Shown here in pieces: positions 44,583 through 57,912 of a stretch of DNA of 58,777 bases; position 1 is the stretch's first letter, and each line of letters starts with the position of its first letter. The DNA lies in the NCBI GenBank assembly GCA_017483805.1, contig JAFUUL010000161.1:1-58777 (forward strand), in the 5' to 3' direction. The position numbers and the translations under genes were made by a program. Under the pieces are notes generated by a model, which was not told the origin of the DNA, made no database searches, and saw only the letters and a list, made by a program, of their open reading frames with translations. This DNA is from Prevotella sp. (GTDB taxonomy: Bacteria; Bacteroidota; Bacteroidia; Bacteroidales; Bacteroidaceae).

Positions 44583-46148
44583 TTATTGCAGTTTAATGGA
44601 GTAATTCGTAATGGGGTTGTTGTTCGCGTCGAGGAAACGCACGCACATGTCGCTGAGACCTGGGCCATTGATGACGGCGCAGCGCAGCACGTTGCGGCCC
44701 TTCCTGAGGGTGAGGCGGGCCGACATACCATCGTCTACCACCATGCGGCGGTCGCCACTGAGCAGGAGCACCTGCTGGCCGTTGAGCCACCAGCAGGAGG
44801 CACCGTTGGAGCCGGCTGCCAGGCGGACGTCCGTCATCTCCTCAGGACAGTCGATGATAGTGACACCCCAAAAGAGCGAGCCGTAGGTCTGCTGGCCCCA
44901 CTTCTCGGCGAAGCGGAACAGACGGGCGTTGTAGGTGCGGCTGTCCAGCGCACGCCAGACGAGCGTCTGGTCGGCGACGCGCACTTTCTGTCCGTCGCGT
45001 GGAATGAGCGTCAGTTGGTCCTTGAAGTAAGGTTTTGCAAAGGCCTGCTCCAGCCACGAGTCGGTGAAGATGACGTTCGTGCGGATGTCCTGACGGATGG
45101 GCTCCAGGAGCAGCCAGCGGCGTATGAAGCCGTCGAGAGTGGGGCGCAGGGCCTGTGCCCCCTTGCCTACGGGACGGAAGTACTGGCGGTCGAAGGTCTT
45201 GGGGTTGGACGCGCCCTGTGGTGTGGGCGTGATGAGGGGTATGGTGCCGTCGGCATTGAAGTTGAACGGCTCGATGCAGACGGAGCGGCGCTTGTCGTCG
45301 CGGGGCGAGAAGTGGTTGTTGTGGTAGAACAGATACCACTGGCCGCAATACTCCACAAACGAGTGGTGGTTGGTCCAGCAGCCGTTGTCGTGCTCGGCCA
45401 TGAAGATGCCCTTGAAGTCCCAGGGGCCGAGGGGCGACTTCGACATGGCGTAGGCAAGCGTCTCGGTGGGGTTGGCTCCGTTCTCCTTGCTGCCGCGCAC
45501 CCAGGGGAAGGTGAGGTAGTACCAGTCGCCGCGACGGAAGGCGAAGGGCCCCTCCTTGAAGCCCTCGGGCAGCCCCTGCATGACGACAGACTCGCCGTCC
45601 ACCTCCTTCATATTGTCCTTCAGACGGGCACCGCGGATGCCCATGCCGCTCCAGTAGATGTAGGCCTGACCATCGTTGTCGACCAGCACGCAGGGGTCGA
45701 TGCCCATCACACCCTGGATGGGCTCCGGCTCGCAGGTGAAGGGTCCCTCAGGACGGTCGGCAGTGGCCACGCCGATGGCGAAGCCGCGACCAGAGCGAGG
45801 GGCATCGGGGAAGTAGAAGTAGTACTTACCACCCTTCTCCACGCAGTCGGGGGCCCACATCGAGTAGCCGTCGGGCTTGCCCCAGGGCACCTGCGTCTGC
45901 GAGAGAATCATGCCGTGATCAGTCCAGTCGGTGAGATTCTCTGACGAGAAGACGTGGTAGTCCTCCATGCAGAACCAGTCCTGCCGCTGGCCCTCGGGCG
46001 GAACGATATCGTGCGAGGGATAGAGGTACACCTTATTATTAAATACGCGAGCAGTGGGGTCGGCCGTAAACTGGTCGCGGATGACGGGATTCTGGGCCGC
46101 CAGCGTGAACGGCAGTGCCAGTAGTAATGCAGTTAAGGTTTGTTTCAT
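44583..46148 (-). CDS. GH43 beta-xylosidase/arabinofuranosidase-like protein
   Basis: 521-aa exported GH43 enzyme. Signal peptide 1-19 (MKQTLTALLLALPFTLAAQ). Catalytic base Asp30 in FTADPTARVF. The middle Asp is in GIDPCVLVDNDGQAYIYW and the acid Glu probably in FKEGPFAFRRGDWYYLT. NHHSFVEYCGQWYLFYH is typical of GH43 enzymes acting on xylan or arabinoxylan. The C-terminal 140 residues look like a galactose-binding-like beta-sandwich (RLFRFAEKWGQQTYGSLFWG, LRKGRNVLRCAVIN). First gene of a two-gene leftward unit divergent from GH3. Confidence 0.88.
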   Translation of the reverse strand: MKQTLTALLLALPFTLAAQNPVIRDQFTADPTARVFNNKVYLYPSHDIVPPEGQRQDWFCMEDYHVFSSENLTDWTDHGMILSQTQVPWGKPDGYSMWAPDCVEKGGKYYFYFPDAPRSGRGFAIGVATADRPEGPFTCEPEPIQGVMGIDPCVLVDNDGQAYIYWSGMGIRGARLKDNMKEVDGESVVMQGLPEGFKEGPFAFRRGDWYYLTFPWVRGSKENGANPTETLAYAMSKSPLGPWDFKGIFMAEHDNGCWTNHHSFVEYCGQWYLFYHNNHFSPRDDKRRSVCIEPFNFNADGTIPLITPTPQGASNPKTFDRQYFRPVGKGAQALRPTLDGFIRRWLLLEPIRQDIRTNVIFTDSWLEQAFAKPYFKDQLTLIPRDGQKVRVADQTLVWRALDSRTYNARLFRFAEKWGQQTYGSLFWGVTIIDCPEEMTDVRLAAGSNGASCWWLNGQQVLLLSGDRRMVVDDGMSARLTLRKGRNVLRCAVINGPGLSDMCVRFLDANNNPITNYSIKLQ

Positions 46149-46164
46149 AGTCGCAAATTTTCGG

Positions 46165-46172
46165 CAAAGATA
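46165..46172 (-). promoter_or_regulatory. Promoter -7 box TATCTTTG for the GH43 pair
   Basis: Exact TAnnTTTG match on the minus strand, 17 bases before the ATG. The TGAAACAT motif of the divergent GH3 promoter is about 71 bases upstream and not in the 36-base register seen elsewhere. Confidence 0.55.
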
Positions 46173-46242
46173 GGCAATAATTTCCGAACGGCATCACCGT
46201 CGGACCGCCAGTTTGGCGCCATGTTACAAGCAACAAAGCATC

Positions 46243-46287
46243 TGAAACATGCCGACAAACCCATTATGCGGGAATGTGCTACCTTTG
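46243..46287 (+). promoter_or_regulatory. TGAAACAT operator plus TACCTTTG promoter of GH3
   Basis: TGAAACAT (46243-46250) precedes TACCTTTG (46280-46287) with GAAACAT starting 36 bases before the box. An inverted partner, CATGTTACA (46220-46228), lies upstream. No TTTG is seen at -33. The same geometry recurs at 48941 and 53252. Confidence 0.6.
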
Positions 46288-46305
46288 CAAGCAAAAACCT
46301 AAGGC

Positions 46306-48900
46306 ATGATGAAGAGAATCTTAATTGTGGCGGTATGGGCACTGACGGCCTGTCCGCTGGTGAAGGCACAGACGCTGCCTTATCAGAATCCTGAGTTGTC
46401 GGCCCACGAGCGGGCCGTGGACCTCTGCTCGCGGCTCACGCTGGAGGAGAAGTCGCAGTTGATGCTGGACGAGAGTCCGGCCATTCCCCGTCTGGGCATC
46501 AAGAAGTTCTACTGGTGGAGCGAGGCCCTGCACGGCGCTGCCAACATGGGCAACGTGACGGTGTTCCCAGAGCCGGTGGCTATGGCGGCCTCGTTTGCTC
46601 CAGGCATGGTGTACAAGTGCTTCGACATCGCCTCGACCGAATTCCGTGCACAGTACAACGAGCGTATGCTGCGCGGCAGCGGTGAGGACGAGAAGTTTCA
46701 CAGCCTTTCTGTGTGGACACCGAATGTAAATATCTTCCGCGATCCGCGATGGGGACGCGGGCAGGAGACCTACGGCGAAGACCCCTTCCTGACCAGTGAG
46801 ATGGGAACGGCAGTGGTCAAGGGCCTGCAGGGCCCTGAGACCTCGAAGTATCGCAAACTGTGGGCCTGCGCCAAGCACTACGCGGTGCACAGCGGCCCTG
46901 AGTACACCCGCCACTCGGCCAATCTGACCGACGTGTCGGCCCGCGACCTGTGGGAGACCTACATGCCGGCCTTCAAGACGCTGGTGCAGGACGCCAAGGT
47001 GCGCGAGGTGATGTGCGCCTATCAGCGGCTGGACGACGATCCGTGCTGCGGCTCGCAGCGCCTGTTGCAGCAGATCCTGCGCGACGAGTGGGGATTCAAG
47101 TATCTGGTGGTGAGCGACTGCGGTGCCGTGAGCGACTTCTACACCTCGCATAAGTCGTCGAGCGACGCCGTACACGGTTCGGCGAAGGCGGTGCTGGCCG
47201 GCACCGATGTGGAGTGCGGCTACGGCTATGCCTACAAGAGCATTCCTGAGGCCGTGCGTCGCGGGCTCCTCTCTGAGGCCGAAGTCGACAAGCACGTCGT
47301 CCGTCTGCTGGAAGGCCGCTTCGACCTGGGTGAGATGGACAATCCGTCGCTCGTGGAGTGGTCGAAGATTCCCTATAGCGCGATGTCGTCGAAGGAGAGT
47401 GCCAACTGGTCGTACCAGATGGCACAGAGGAGCATCGTGCTGCTGCAGAACAAGCAGGACGTGCTGCCGCTGAAGAAGAATGCTGAGCGGATAGCCGTCA
47501 TCGGGCCGAATGCTGACAATGCCCCGATGATGTGGGGCAACTATAACGGCATGCCCAACCACACGGTGACCATACTCGACGGCATCAAGAAGAAGCAGAA
47601 GAAGGTGCTGTATTTCCCTGGCTGCGACCTGACCTACGACAAGGTGATGGACTGCCTGCTGGGCTCGCAGTGCAGTTTTGAGGGCAAGAAGGGCCTGAAG
47701 GGCACGTTCTGGAACAACCGCGAGATGGAGGGACGGCCCGTCACCACGCAGTACTACACCACGCCGCTGGCTGTCACCACGGCCGGTATGCACAACTTCG
47801 CCCCGGGCGTCAACCTGGAAGCCTTCTCGGCCAAGTACGAGACGGTGTTCACGCCGCAGGAGGCTGGCGAGTATGTGGTGAACGTGGACGGTTGCGGACA
47901 CTTCGAACTCTACATCAATGGCGAACGGCAGTATCGGCACCACATCTGGCGCACCACGCCCAACCGCACGGTCATACAGGCCGAGAAGGGCAAGAGTTAC
48001 AACATTGAGGTGCGCTTCTCGCACGTACATACTTATAATGCTGACCTGAAGATCAATGTGGCCAAGGAACTGCCCATCGACTACGACGGCATGATTGCCC
48101 AACTGAAGGACATCCAGAAGGTGGTCTTCGTGGGTGGCATCTCGCCCGCTCTGGAAGGTGAGGAGATGCCCGTGCAGATTGAGGGCTTCAAAGGGGGCGA
48201 CCGCACCTCGATAGAACTGCCACGTGTGCAGCGCGACTTTCTGAAAGCACTGAAGGCGGCCGGCAAGACCGTCATCTTTGTCAACTGTTCTGGTTCGGCC
48301 ATCGCCCTCACGCCGGAAACCGAGACGTGCGACGCCATCGTGCAGGCATGGTACCCAGGACAAGAGGGCGGTACGGCTGTGGCCGACGTGCTCTTTGGCG
48401 ACTACAACCCCTCAGGCAAGTTGCCCGTCACCTTCTATCGCGACGACAGCCAACTGCCCGACTACGAGGACTATTCGATGAAGGGGCGCACCTATCGCTA
48501 CTTCGACGATCCGCTCTTCGCCTTCGGCTTTGGCCTGAGTTACACGCAGTTTGAGGTGGGCGAGGCCCAACTGAAGGAGATAGAGAACGGCCGGCTGCTG
48601 AAACTCACCGTGCCCATCACTAACAAGGGACAGCGCAACGGTACGGAGACCGTGCAGGTCTACATCCGCAACCTGCAAGACCCCGACGGCCCGCTGAAGT
48701 CGCTGCGCGGCTTTGCCCATGCAAACCCAGAAGCAGGAAAGACGGAGAACTGCGACATCCTGCTCGAGAGGAAGAAGGCCTTTGAGTTCTGGGATGCCGA
48801 GACCAACACGATGCGAGTCAAACCCGGTCAGTATGAACTGTACTATGGTACCAGTTCGCGAACCGAAGACCTGAAGAAAATGACATTTGCCTTGAATTAA
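46306..48900 (+). CDS. GH3 beta-xylosidase/beta-glucosidase with PA14 insert
   Basis: Exported GH3 exo-glycosidase, 864 aa (signal peptide 1-22, ending VKAQ). N-terminal barrel: GRGQETYGEDPFLTSEMG, KHYAVHSGPE and nucleophile Asp271 in VVSDCGAVSDF. The second alpha/beta domain (IAVIGPNADN) is split by a PA14 domain at about 460-590 (LKGTFWNNREMEGRPV ... YIEVRFSHVHTYN-like). A fibronectin-III-like C-terminus closes it (YTQFEVGEAQL ... GTETVQVYI). This layout is that of Prevotella Xyl3-type beta-xylosidases. First gene of the rightward xylan cluster; ATG 46306 or 46309. Confidence 0.93.
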   Translation: MMKRILIVAVWALTACPLVKAQTLPYQNPELSAHERAVDLCSRLTLEEKSQLMLDESPAIPRLGIKKFYWWSEALHGAANMGNVTVFPEPVAMAASFAPGMVYKCFDIASTEFRAQYNERMLRGSGEDEKFHSLSVWTPNVNIFRDPRWGRGQETYGEDPFLTSEMGTAVVKGLQGPETSKYRKLWACAKHYAVHSGPEYTRHSANLTDVSARDLWETYMPAFKTLVQDAKVREVMCAYQRLDDDPCCGSQRLLQQILRDEWGFKYLVVSDCGAVSDFYTSHKSSSDAVHGSAKAVLAGTDVECGYGYAYKSIPEAVRRGLLSEAEVDKHVVRLLEGRFDLGEMDNPSLVEWSKIPYSAMSSKESANWSYQMAQRSIVLLQNKQDVLPLKKNAERIAVIGPNADNAPMMWGNYNGMPNHTVTILDGIKKKQKKVLYFPGCDLTYDKVMDCLLGSQCSFEGKKGLKGTFWNNREMEGRPVTTQYYTTPLAVTTAGMHNFAPGVNLEAFSAKYETVFTPQEAGEYVVNVDGCGHFELYINGERQYRHHIWRTTPNRTVIQAEKGKSYNIEVRFSHVHTYNADLKINVAKELPIDYDGMIAQLKDIQKVVFVGGISPALEGEEMPVQIEGFKGGDRTSIELPRVQRDFLKALKAAGKTVIFVNCSGSAIALTPETETCDAIVQAWYPGQEGGTAVADVLFGDYNPSGKLPVTFYRDDSQLPDYEDYSMKGRTYRYFDDPLFAFGFGLSYTQFEVGEAQLKEIENGRLLKLTVPITNKGQRNGTETVQVYIRNLQDPDGPLKSLRGFAHANPEAGKTENCDILLERKKAFEFWDAETNTMRVKPGQYELYYGTSSRTEDLKKMTFALN

Positions 48901-48940
48901 TCGATGTTTTGCAGCATATTGCAACCTCCTGCAAACATTC

Positions 48941-48985
48941 TGAAACATGACAAGGGCGATATTAGACAATTATTTCGTATCTTTG
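48941..48985 (+). promoter_or_regulatory. TGAAACAT operator plus TATCTTTG promoter of the CE6-CE1 gene
   Basis: TGAAACAT (48941-48948) and TATCTTTG (48978-48985), with the same 36-base register as at GH3 and GH98. The flanking ATGTTTTGCA and TGCAAACAT upstream also form an inverted pair. Confidence 0.6.
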
Positions 48986-49008
48986 CACCCAGAAAACTAA
49001 ATAACTGA

Positions 49009-51000
<1,992 letters not shown>

Positions 51001-51007
51001 ATATTAG

Positions 51008-53215
<2,208 letters not shown>

Positions 53216-53251
53216 CAGATTCCCTTCGCAAGGCGGAAAAGCAAAAGACTT

Positions 53252-53296
53252 TGAAACATATTGAAAAGTAGGGTCGCTGTAATTGTTGTACCTTTG
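53252..53296 (+). promoter_or_regulatory. TGAAACAT operator plus TACCTTTG promoter of GH98
   Basis: TGAAACAT (53252-53259) and TACCTTTG (53289-53296), again 36 bases between the start of GAAACAT and the start of the box. CAAAAG precedes the motif, similar to CAAAG and CAAAC at the other two sites. Confidence 0.6.
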
Positions 53297-53325
53297 CAGG
53301 CGAAATCAAAACAAAGCCAACAACA

Positions 53326-56300
53326 ATGAAGCGATTACTACTTTTTTTTGCATTAACGATTCTCAGTCTGTCATTCAGCAGCGTGTCCGCACAGGAGCGC
53401 CGCCCCATAGACAACCAGCACCCCATGTGGCTCATCCACATTGACGTATGGAACTCTGCCGACCCGCAGAAGATTATCGACCTGATTCCTGCCGACATCA
53501 AGCCCTATGTGGTGATGAACCTCTCGTTGTCATGTCAGTACGACGAGGCAACAAAGATGTACCGCATGCCGCGCAATGCCGTTCGCACCTACAAGTCGTG
53601 GGCATCGGTCTGTCAGTTAAACAATATGTGGTTCACCTGCCAGCCTGCCTCAGGCGGCCACACCCATATACAGGACAGCGACCTGGAGACCTTCGAATAT
53701 TTCTTCAAGACCTACCCCAACTTCCTCGGTTGGAACTATGCCGAACAGTTCTGGGGCTTCAACGTGGCCAACAACGAGAGTTCGATGACCGAGACCTCGC
53801 GCTGGGCTCTCTTTGCAAAACTGGTGGAGATGTCCCACAAGTATGGCGGCTTCCTCACCGTCAGTTGGTGCGGCGGCACCTATCACATGGGTACCAATCC
53901 CATTGCCGAGTTGAAACTCAACAAGGACTTCATGGCCGCCTGCCAGAAATATCCCGAGGCCATTCTCTTCCTCTATAAGTACACCCACGCCAGCAGTTTC
54001 TACAACAACGAGAGCGTCTGCTGGGGCCCCTTCGTGTCTGGACTCACCAAAAACTATGGTGTGCGCTACGACAACTGTGGTTGGAACGACACCATGTCGA
54101 AGTTACTGGGTGAGAATCATGGAAAGAAATATCCCGGCTCAGCCGGTATCGGCACTGTGATGGAACAGACCTGCGTCAACGGCGGTGCCGTGTGGGACGG
54201 CCCGGAACTCATCTGGACCGAGGACTTCCAGAACCTCAGCAATTCGACCGTCGACGGCTACACACGCCGCAACTGGGGCACCTTCCCCAACTTCAAGGGC
54301 ATCTGGCTCGACATGTGGCGCGAGATCATCAAGGGCAATATGTATATCCCCTCGCGCGAAGAGGTTGTCAACAAGACAAAGATTGTCGTAATCAACGACC
54401 TGGGCAACGAATACAACGGCTACACGGCCTGGGACGATCTCTACAACGGGCTCTACCTGCAGACCGACCCCTTCAACCAGAGGAAGGAGACGCAATGGAA
54501 CTACGGCCAGTGGTATAACAACTTGTGCTACTTCAAGTCTACGGGCCGCTATAGTGCTGTGCCCATCGTGACCGGGCTCTACGATGACCTGGCAAAGAAG
54601 ATTCCCGTACAGGTGAAACGCTCGAACTATACCTCACGCTGGGGCACTCAGGCCAAGAAGGTGGCCGACTTCAACGAACAGTATCCTGAAGTGAGCACGG
54701 GCGACCTCTATGTGAATCGCTACCGCAACCAACTGGTCACCTATACCCCATACTCCTACCTGAACAGCAAGAAGAAGGCCTCGGCCGACGTGCCCCTGCA
54801 GTACAACACCTGTGAGTCCATGCGCCTTGTTTGGGGCAAACTCTCCAGTGGCGTCATCCGCGAGTATGCCGACCATATCGACTTCTATCTGAACAACTAC
54901 CGCAGCGACTCCACGAGCATGCAGACCGACTCCATCATGATCTATGGCTCTACTGAGCAGCCCACCTTTACCAGAACAAACCACACAACTGGCGCTACAG
55001 GGCAGTCTGTTTCACTCGTCGGCAACTACGATGCCGAGAATCATGCCTACAAGTTGGCCGTGAAGCACATGGGCCCCATATCCCTGACCATCAAGTGTAC
55101 CGGTGCAGCCACGGAGCGTCTCACCGACGTGCTCCCTGCCGAGGCCCTGCCCACGCCCAAGCAGCCCGAAGCCTTCCGCGGCCCCTACATCATCGAGGCT
55201 GAGAACATGGACTACAAAGGTGGCATCAACGTGTCGCTCACCCACTCTGGCTGGTGGGCACAGGACATGAAAGACTTTGCCGCCATGGGCTATGTCACCA
55301 CAGGCACCTCCGCATCGGCTGCCCTGCGCCATCAGTTGAAACTGGCAGAAGGCGGCGAGTATGACATCTGCGTGCGCTACTGCAACTCGTCGAAGGCAGG
55401 CAACATCACCGCTACCGTCAATGGTACTGCCTCTACGATGGCCATCGAAAAGACCGACAAAAACGACTGGCGCATCGCTCGTGTGAAAGCCACCCTGAAG
55501 AGCGGCACCAACGACCTTGTGCTGACCAACACCAGCAGCATCAACATGATCATCGACCAGGTCATCTACGAGCCGACGGGCACCGAAGCCGAGAAGTTCC
55601 AGGTCACCGTCCGCGATGCCGAGCACGGAACCGTCACCCCGAGCACCACCGCTGCCGCCAAGGGCGAGACCGTCACGCTGACCATCCGCCCCGACGAGGG
55701 CTATGGTGTACGCGAACTGCGCGTGGTCAATTCCGTCTTCTTCACCCAGGGCTGGTACATCAACGTACCCGAGGGTGCCGAAGAAGTCACCTTCACCATG
55801 CCCGATGACAATGTGACCATTCAGCCCGCCTTCTATGACAAGTCTGCCGTCTATGTGCTCGACTTCACGTCAGTGCTCAACGGCGGTATGCCCGAAGGCT
55901 GGCGCACCACCGACGGCAACGATGTACACGAGTACCCCAACACGTTCGGCTCCGGTTCACGCACCTTCGTCGGCTTCACCGGCTATCAGGGTAAGGCCCT
56001 CTACTGGCGCAACACCACTGCCGACTATGGTCGCCAGACTGACTATCCGCTCACGCTGGAGCCTGGACAATACAAGTTGACCTATGCCATGGCGGCCTGG
56101 AAGGGCTCACCGCAGTATAAGGCACGCATCATCAGCCCGGATAACAAACTGCTGGCCTCATCGGATGTCTACACCGCTGCCCCCAACGCCAACGGCAACA
56201 CTTCGGCCAACCTGACCACCACCGTCAAGCGCGAACTGAACTTCACGGTCACTCAACGTGGCAACCACATCATCAGTTTCTACAGGACGAGCAGCGGCTT

Positions 56301-56493
56301 CGATGAGTACCTCCTGCTGGAGTGCCGCGTCAACAATGTCACGCCCACTGCCATCTACGACCTGCAGGCACCTGCCATACAGCGTCCTGCCGGCATCTAC
56401 GATCCCTCCGGACGCCGGCTCAACGCACCGCGCCACGGCCTGAACATCATCGTCGATGCCGATGGCACCGCACGCAAGGTGATGGTCCAATAG
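53326..56493 (+). CDS. GH98-like secreted glycosidase with CBM and T9SS tail
   Basis: 1055-aa exported protein. Signal peptide 1-23. Residues about 30-350 resemble the GH98 catalytic barrel (HPMWLIHIDVWNSADPQKII, LGWNYAEQFWGF, GGFLTVSWCGGT, GVRYDNCGWND), followed by the GH98 C-terminal beta region (to about 615). Then a CBM6/35-like domain (620-750, YIIEAENMDYKGG), a bacterial-repeat (BR/InlB-B-like) domain (755-840, DAEHGTVTPSTTAAAKGETV), a further beta-sandwich, and a short T9SS-type tail (GIYDPSGRRLNAPRHGLNII). GH98 includes blood-group endo-galactosidases and the Bacteroides ovatus glucuronoarabinoxylan endo-xylanase. Position here and the shared operator favour xylan. Confidence 0.82.
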   Translation: MKRLLLFFALTILSLSFSSVSAQERRPIDNQHPMWLIHIDVWNSADPQKIIDLIPADIKPYVVMNLSLSCQYDEATKMYRMPRNAVRTYKSWASVCQLNNMWFTCQPASGGHTHIQDSDLETFEYFFKTYPNFLGWNYAEQFWGFNVANNESSMTETSRWALFAKLVEMSHKYGGFLTVSWCGGTYHMGTNPIAELKLNKDFMAACQKYPEAILFLYKYTHASSFYNNESVCWGPFVSGLTKNYGVRYDNCGWNDTMSKLLGENHGKKYPGSAGIGTVMEQTCVNGGAVWDGPELIWTEDFQNLSNSTVDGYTRRNWGTFPNFKGIWLDMWREIIKGNMYIPSREEVVNKTKIVVINDLGNEYNGYTAWDDLYNGLYLQTDPFNQRKETQWNYGQWYNNLCYFKSTGRYSAVPIVTGLYDDLAKKIPVQVKRSNYTSRWGTQAKKVADFNEQYPEVSTGDLYVNRYRNQLVTYTPYSYLNSKKKASADVPLQYNTCESMRLVWGKLSSGVIREYADHIDFYLNNYRSDSTSMQTDSIMIYGSTEQPTFTRTNHTTGATGQSVSLVGNYDAENHAYKLAVKHMGPISLTIKCTGAATERLTDVLPAEALPTPKQPEAFRGPYIIEAENMDYKGGINVSLTHSGWWAQDMKDFAAMGYVTTGTSASAALRHQLKLAEGGEYDICVRYCNSSKAGNITATVNGTASTMAIEKTDKNDWRIARVKATLKSGTNDLVLTNTSSINMIIDQVIYEPTGTEAEKFQVTVRDAEHGTVTPSTTAAAKGETVTLTIRPDEGYGVRELRVVNSVFFTQGWYINVPEGAEEVTFTMPDDNVTIQPAFYDKSAVYVLDFTSVLNGGMPEGWRTTDGNDVHEYPNTFGSGSRTFVGFTGYQGKALYWRNTTADYGRQTDYPLTLEPGQYKLTYAMAAWKGSPQYKARIISPDNKLLASSDVYTAAPNANGNTSANLTTTVKRELNFTVTQRGNHIISFYRTSSGFDEYLLLECRVNNVTPTAIYDLQAPAIQRPAGIYDPSGRRLNAPRHGLNIIVDADGTARKVMVQ

Positions 56494-56516
56494 TCAGACA
56501 CCCCACCACACCCCAT

Positions 56517-56566
56517 AGTGACACCCGCTCGGAGAAACCTTTTCCTGAGCGGGTGTCACATTTTTA
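56517..56566 (+). terminator. Intrinsic terminator after GH98
   Basis: GTGACACCCGCTC pairs perfectly with GAGCGGGTGTCAC (13 bp), followed by ATTTTTATG. Confidence 0.88.
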
Positions 56567-56599
56567 TGTGAAATATTTGGCTGTTTCCCGAAAAAACGC

Positions 56600-56607
56600 T
56601 ACTTTTG
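56600..56607 (+). promoter_or_regulatory. Promoter -7 box TACTTTTG for prmC-recX-comF
   Basis: Fits TAnnTTTG and ends only 4 bases before the prmC ATG. Transcription would begin at or near the start codon, implying a leaderless or nearly leaderless message. Confidence 0.5.
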
Positions 56608-56611
56608 CATT

Positions 56612-57433
56612 ATGACATACCAAGCATTCTGGCGACCACTGACAGCGATCTACCCCGAGGGCGAGGCCCAATGGATAGGGCGGCTGGTCATGGAGATGGT
56701 CTACGGCCTGACGCAGAGCGACATCATCATGGGCCGCGTGGAGGCGTTGGACGAGTCCGTGCTACTGGCCATCCAGCAGCGTCTGCTGAAGGGAGAGCCC
56801 GTGCAGTATGTGGTGGGCATGGCCGACTTTGGCGACCACCAGTTTCTGGTCAGCCCAGCAGTGCTCATCCCCCGCCCGGAGACGCTCTGGCTCTGCCGAG
56901 CCGTCAGCGAAGGCATCGGCGCCATGCCGCAGGCCGTGCTCGACATCGGCACGGGCAGTGGCTGCATTGCCATCACCATTGCGCTCAGCAGGCCCACGGC
57001 AATGGTCACCGGCTGGGACATATCCAACGAGGCACTCGACCTGGCCCGCCGCAATGCCCTCAGGCTGGAAGCCAAGGTGGACTTCGAGCACCAGGATATG
57101 CTCTGTCCACCCGACGACCACAACACGTGGAACGCCATCGTGAGCAACCCGCCCTACATCTGCCTGAAGGAGCAGGCCGCGATGGAGGCCAACGTACTGG
57201 AGCACGAGCCTCACCTGGCCCTCTTCGTGCCTGACGACGACCCACTGCTCTACTACCGCAGCATCGCCCGCTATGCCATCCAGGCCCTGACCGCCGACGG
57301 TGCACTCTATCTGGAGATCAATCCGCTCTATGCCAGTCTGCTAGGTGACCTGTTGCTGGACACGGGGTTCAAGGAAGCAAATATCTACCAGGACGACTAC
57401 GGCAAAGACAGATACATCATAGCATGGAAATGA
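56612..57433 (+). CDS. prmC: Release-factor glutamine methyltransferase
   Basis: N5-glutamine methyltransferase acting on the GGQ motif of RF1/RF2, 273 aa. The N-terminal helical domain (MTYQAFWRPLTAIYPEGEAQ) precedes the SAM-binding fold: DIGTGSGCIAITIAL and the catalytic NPPY at 179-182 (IVSNPPYIC), with IPRPETLWL before it. The start is fixed by the family's conserved N-terminus and lies 4 bases from a promoter box. The last 10 bases overlap recX. Confidence 0.95.
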   Translation: MTYQAFWRPLTAIYPEGEAQWIGRLVMEMVYGLTQSDIIMGRVEALDESVLLAIQQRLLKGEPVQYVVGMADFGDHQFLVSPAVLIPRPETLWLCRAVSEGIGAMPQAVLDIGTGSGCIAITIALSRPTAMVTGWDISNEALDLARRNALRLEAKVDFEHQDMLCPPDDHNTWNAIVSNPPYICLKEQAAMEANVLEHEPHLALFVPDDDPLLYYRSIARYAIQALTADGALYLEINPLYASLLGDLLLDTGFKEANIYQDDYGKDRYIIAWK

Positions 57434-57912
57434 AGAAAGAGACAACCGCCCTGCAGGCCTACCAGAAACTATCGGCCCTCTGCGCCCGCAGCGAGCACTG
57501 CCAGCAGGAGATGATAGACAAGATGCGGCAGTGGGGCGTCAGCGATGAAGACCAGGCCCAGGTCATGGCCCGCCTCATCAAGGAGAAATACGTAGACGAT
57601 GCACGCTTTGCCCGCGCCTTCGTCTACGACAAGATACGCTATAGCAAATGGGGCCGCCGCAAGGTGGAGCAGGCCCTCTGGCAGAAACACATCGACGAGG
57701 CCATCGGCCGCGAAGTGCTCGACGGGGTGGACGACGAGGAGTACCTGCAGAACCTGCGCCCCATGCTCCGGCAGAAGCGGCGCAGCATCAAGGCCCAGAG
57801 CGAATACGAACGGACGATGAAACTCATCAAGTTTGCCCTGGGACGGGGCTTCACAATGGACCTGATTAAGCAGTGCATAGAGGTGGACGATGAAGACGAG
57901 TTTTCTGACTGA
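57424..57912 (+). CDS. recX: RecX-family regulatory protein
   Basis: 162-aa three-helix-repeat protein that modulates RecA filaments. ALQAYQKLSALCARSEHCQQEM, YVDDARFARAFVYDKIRYSKWGRRKVEQAL and FALGRGFTMDLIKQCI are the three repeat segments. It overlaps prmC by 10 bases and comF by 23, so all three are translationally coupled. RecA is not encoded nearby. Confidence 0.92.
   Translation: MEMKKETTALQAYQKLSALCARSEHCQQEMIDKMRQWGVSDEDQAQVMARLIKEKYVDDARFARAFVYDKIRYSKWGRRKVEQALWQKHIDEAIGREVLDGVDDEEYLQNLRPMLRQKRRSIKAQSEYERTMKLIKFALGRGFTMDLIKQCIEVDDEDEFSD

Noticed and set aside
43130-44731. Longer start (44731) for the GH43 arabinanase-like gene
   Set aside because: The extra 50 residues overlap the upstream GH43 gene in another frame, and a proper signal peptide begins at ATG 44581.
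46220-46251. Palindromic operator model CATGTTACA...TGAAACATG for all xylan promoters
   Set aside because: The inverted partner is clear only at GH3; the other two sites lack it in the same place, so only the TGAAACAT half at fixed offset is claimed.
46321-48363. 680-codon minus-strand frame opposite GH3
   Set aside because: Antisense of a full-length GH3 enzyme with its catalytic Asp; no independent support.
53326-56493. Blood-group endo-beta-galactosidase as the specific function of the GH98 protein
   Set aside because: Family membership alone does not set the substrate, and the xylan-gene context and shared operator argue against it.
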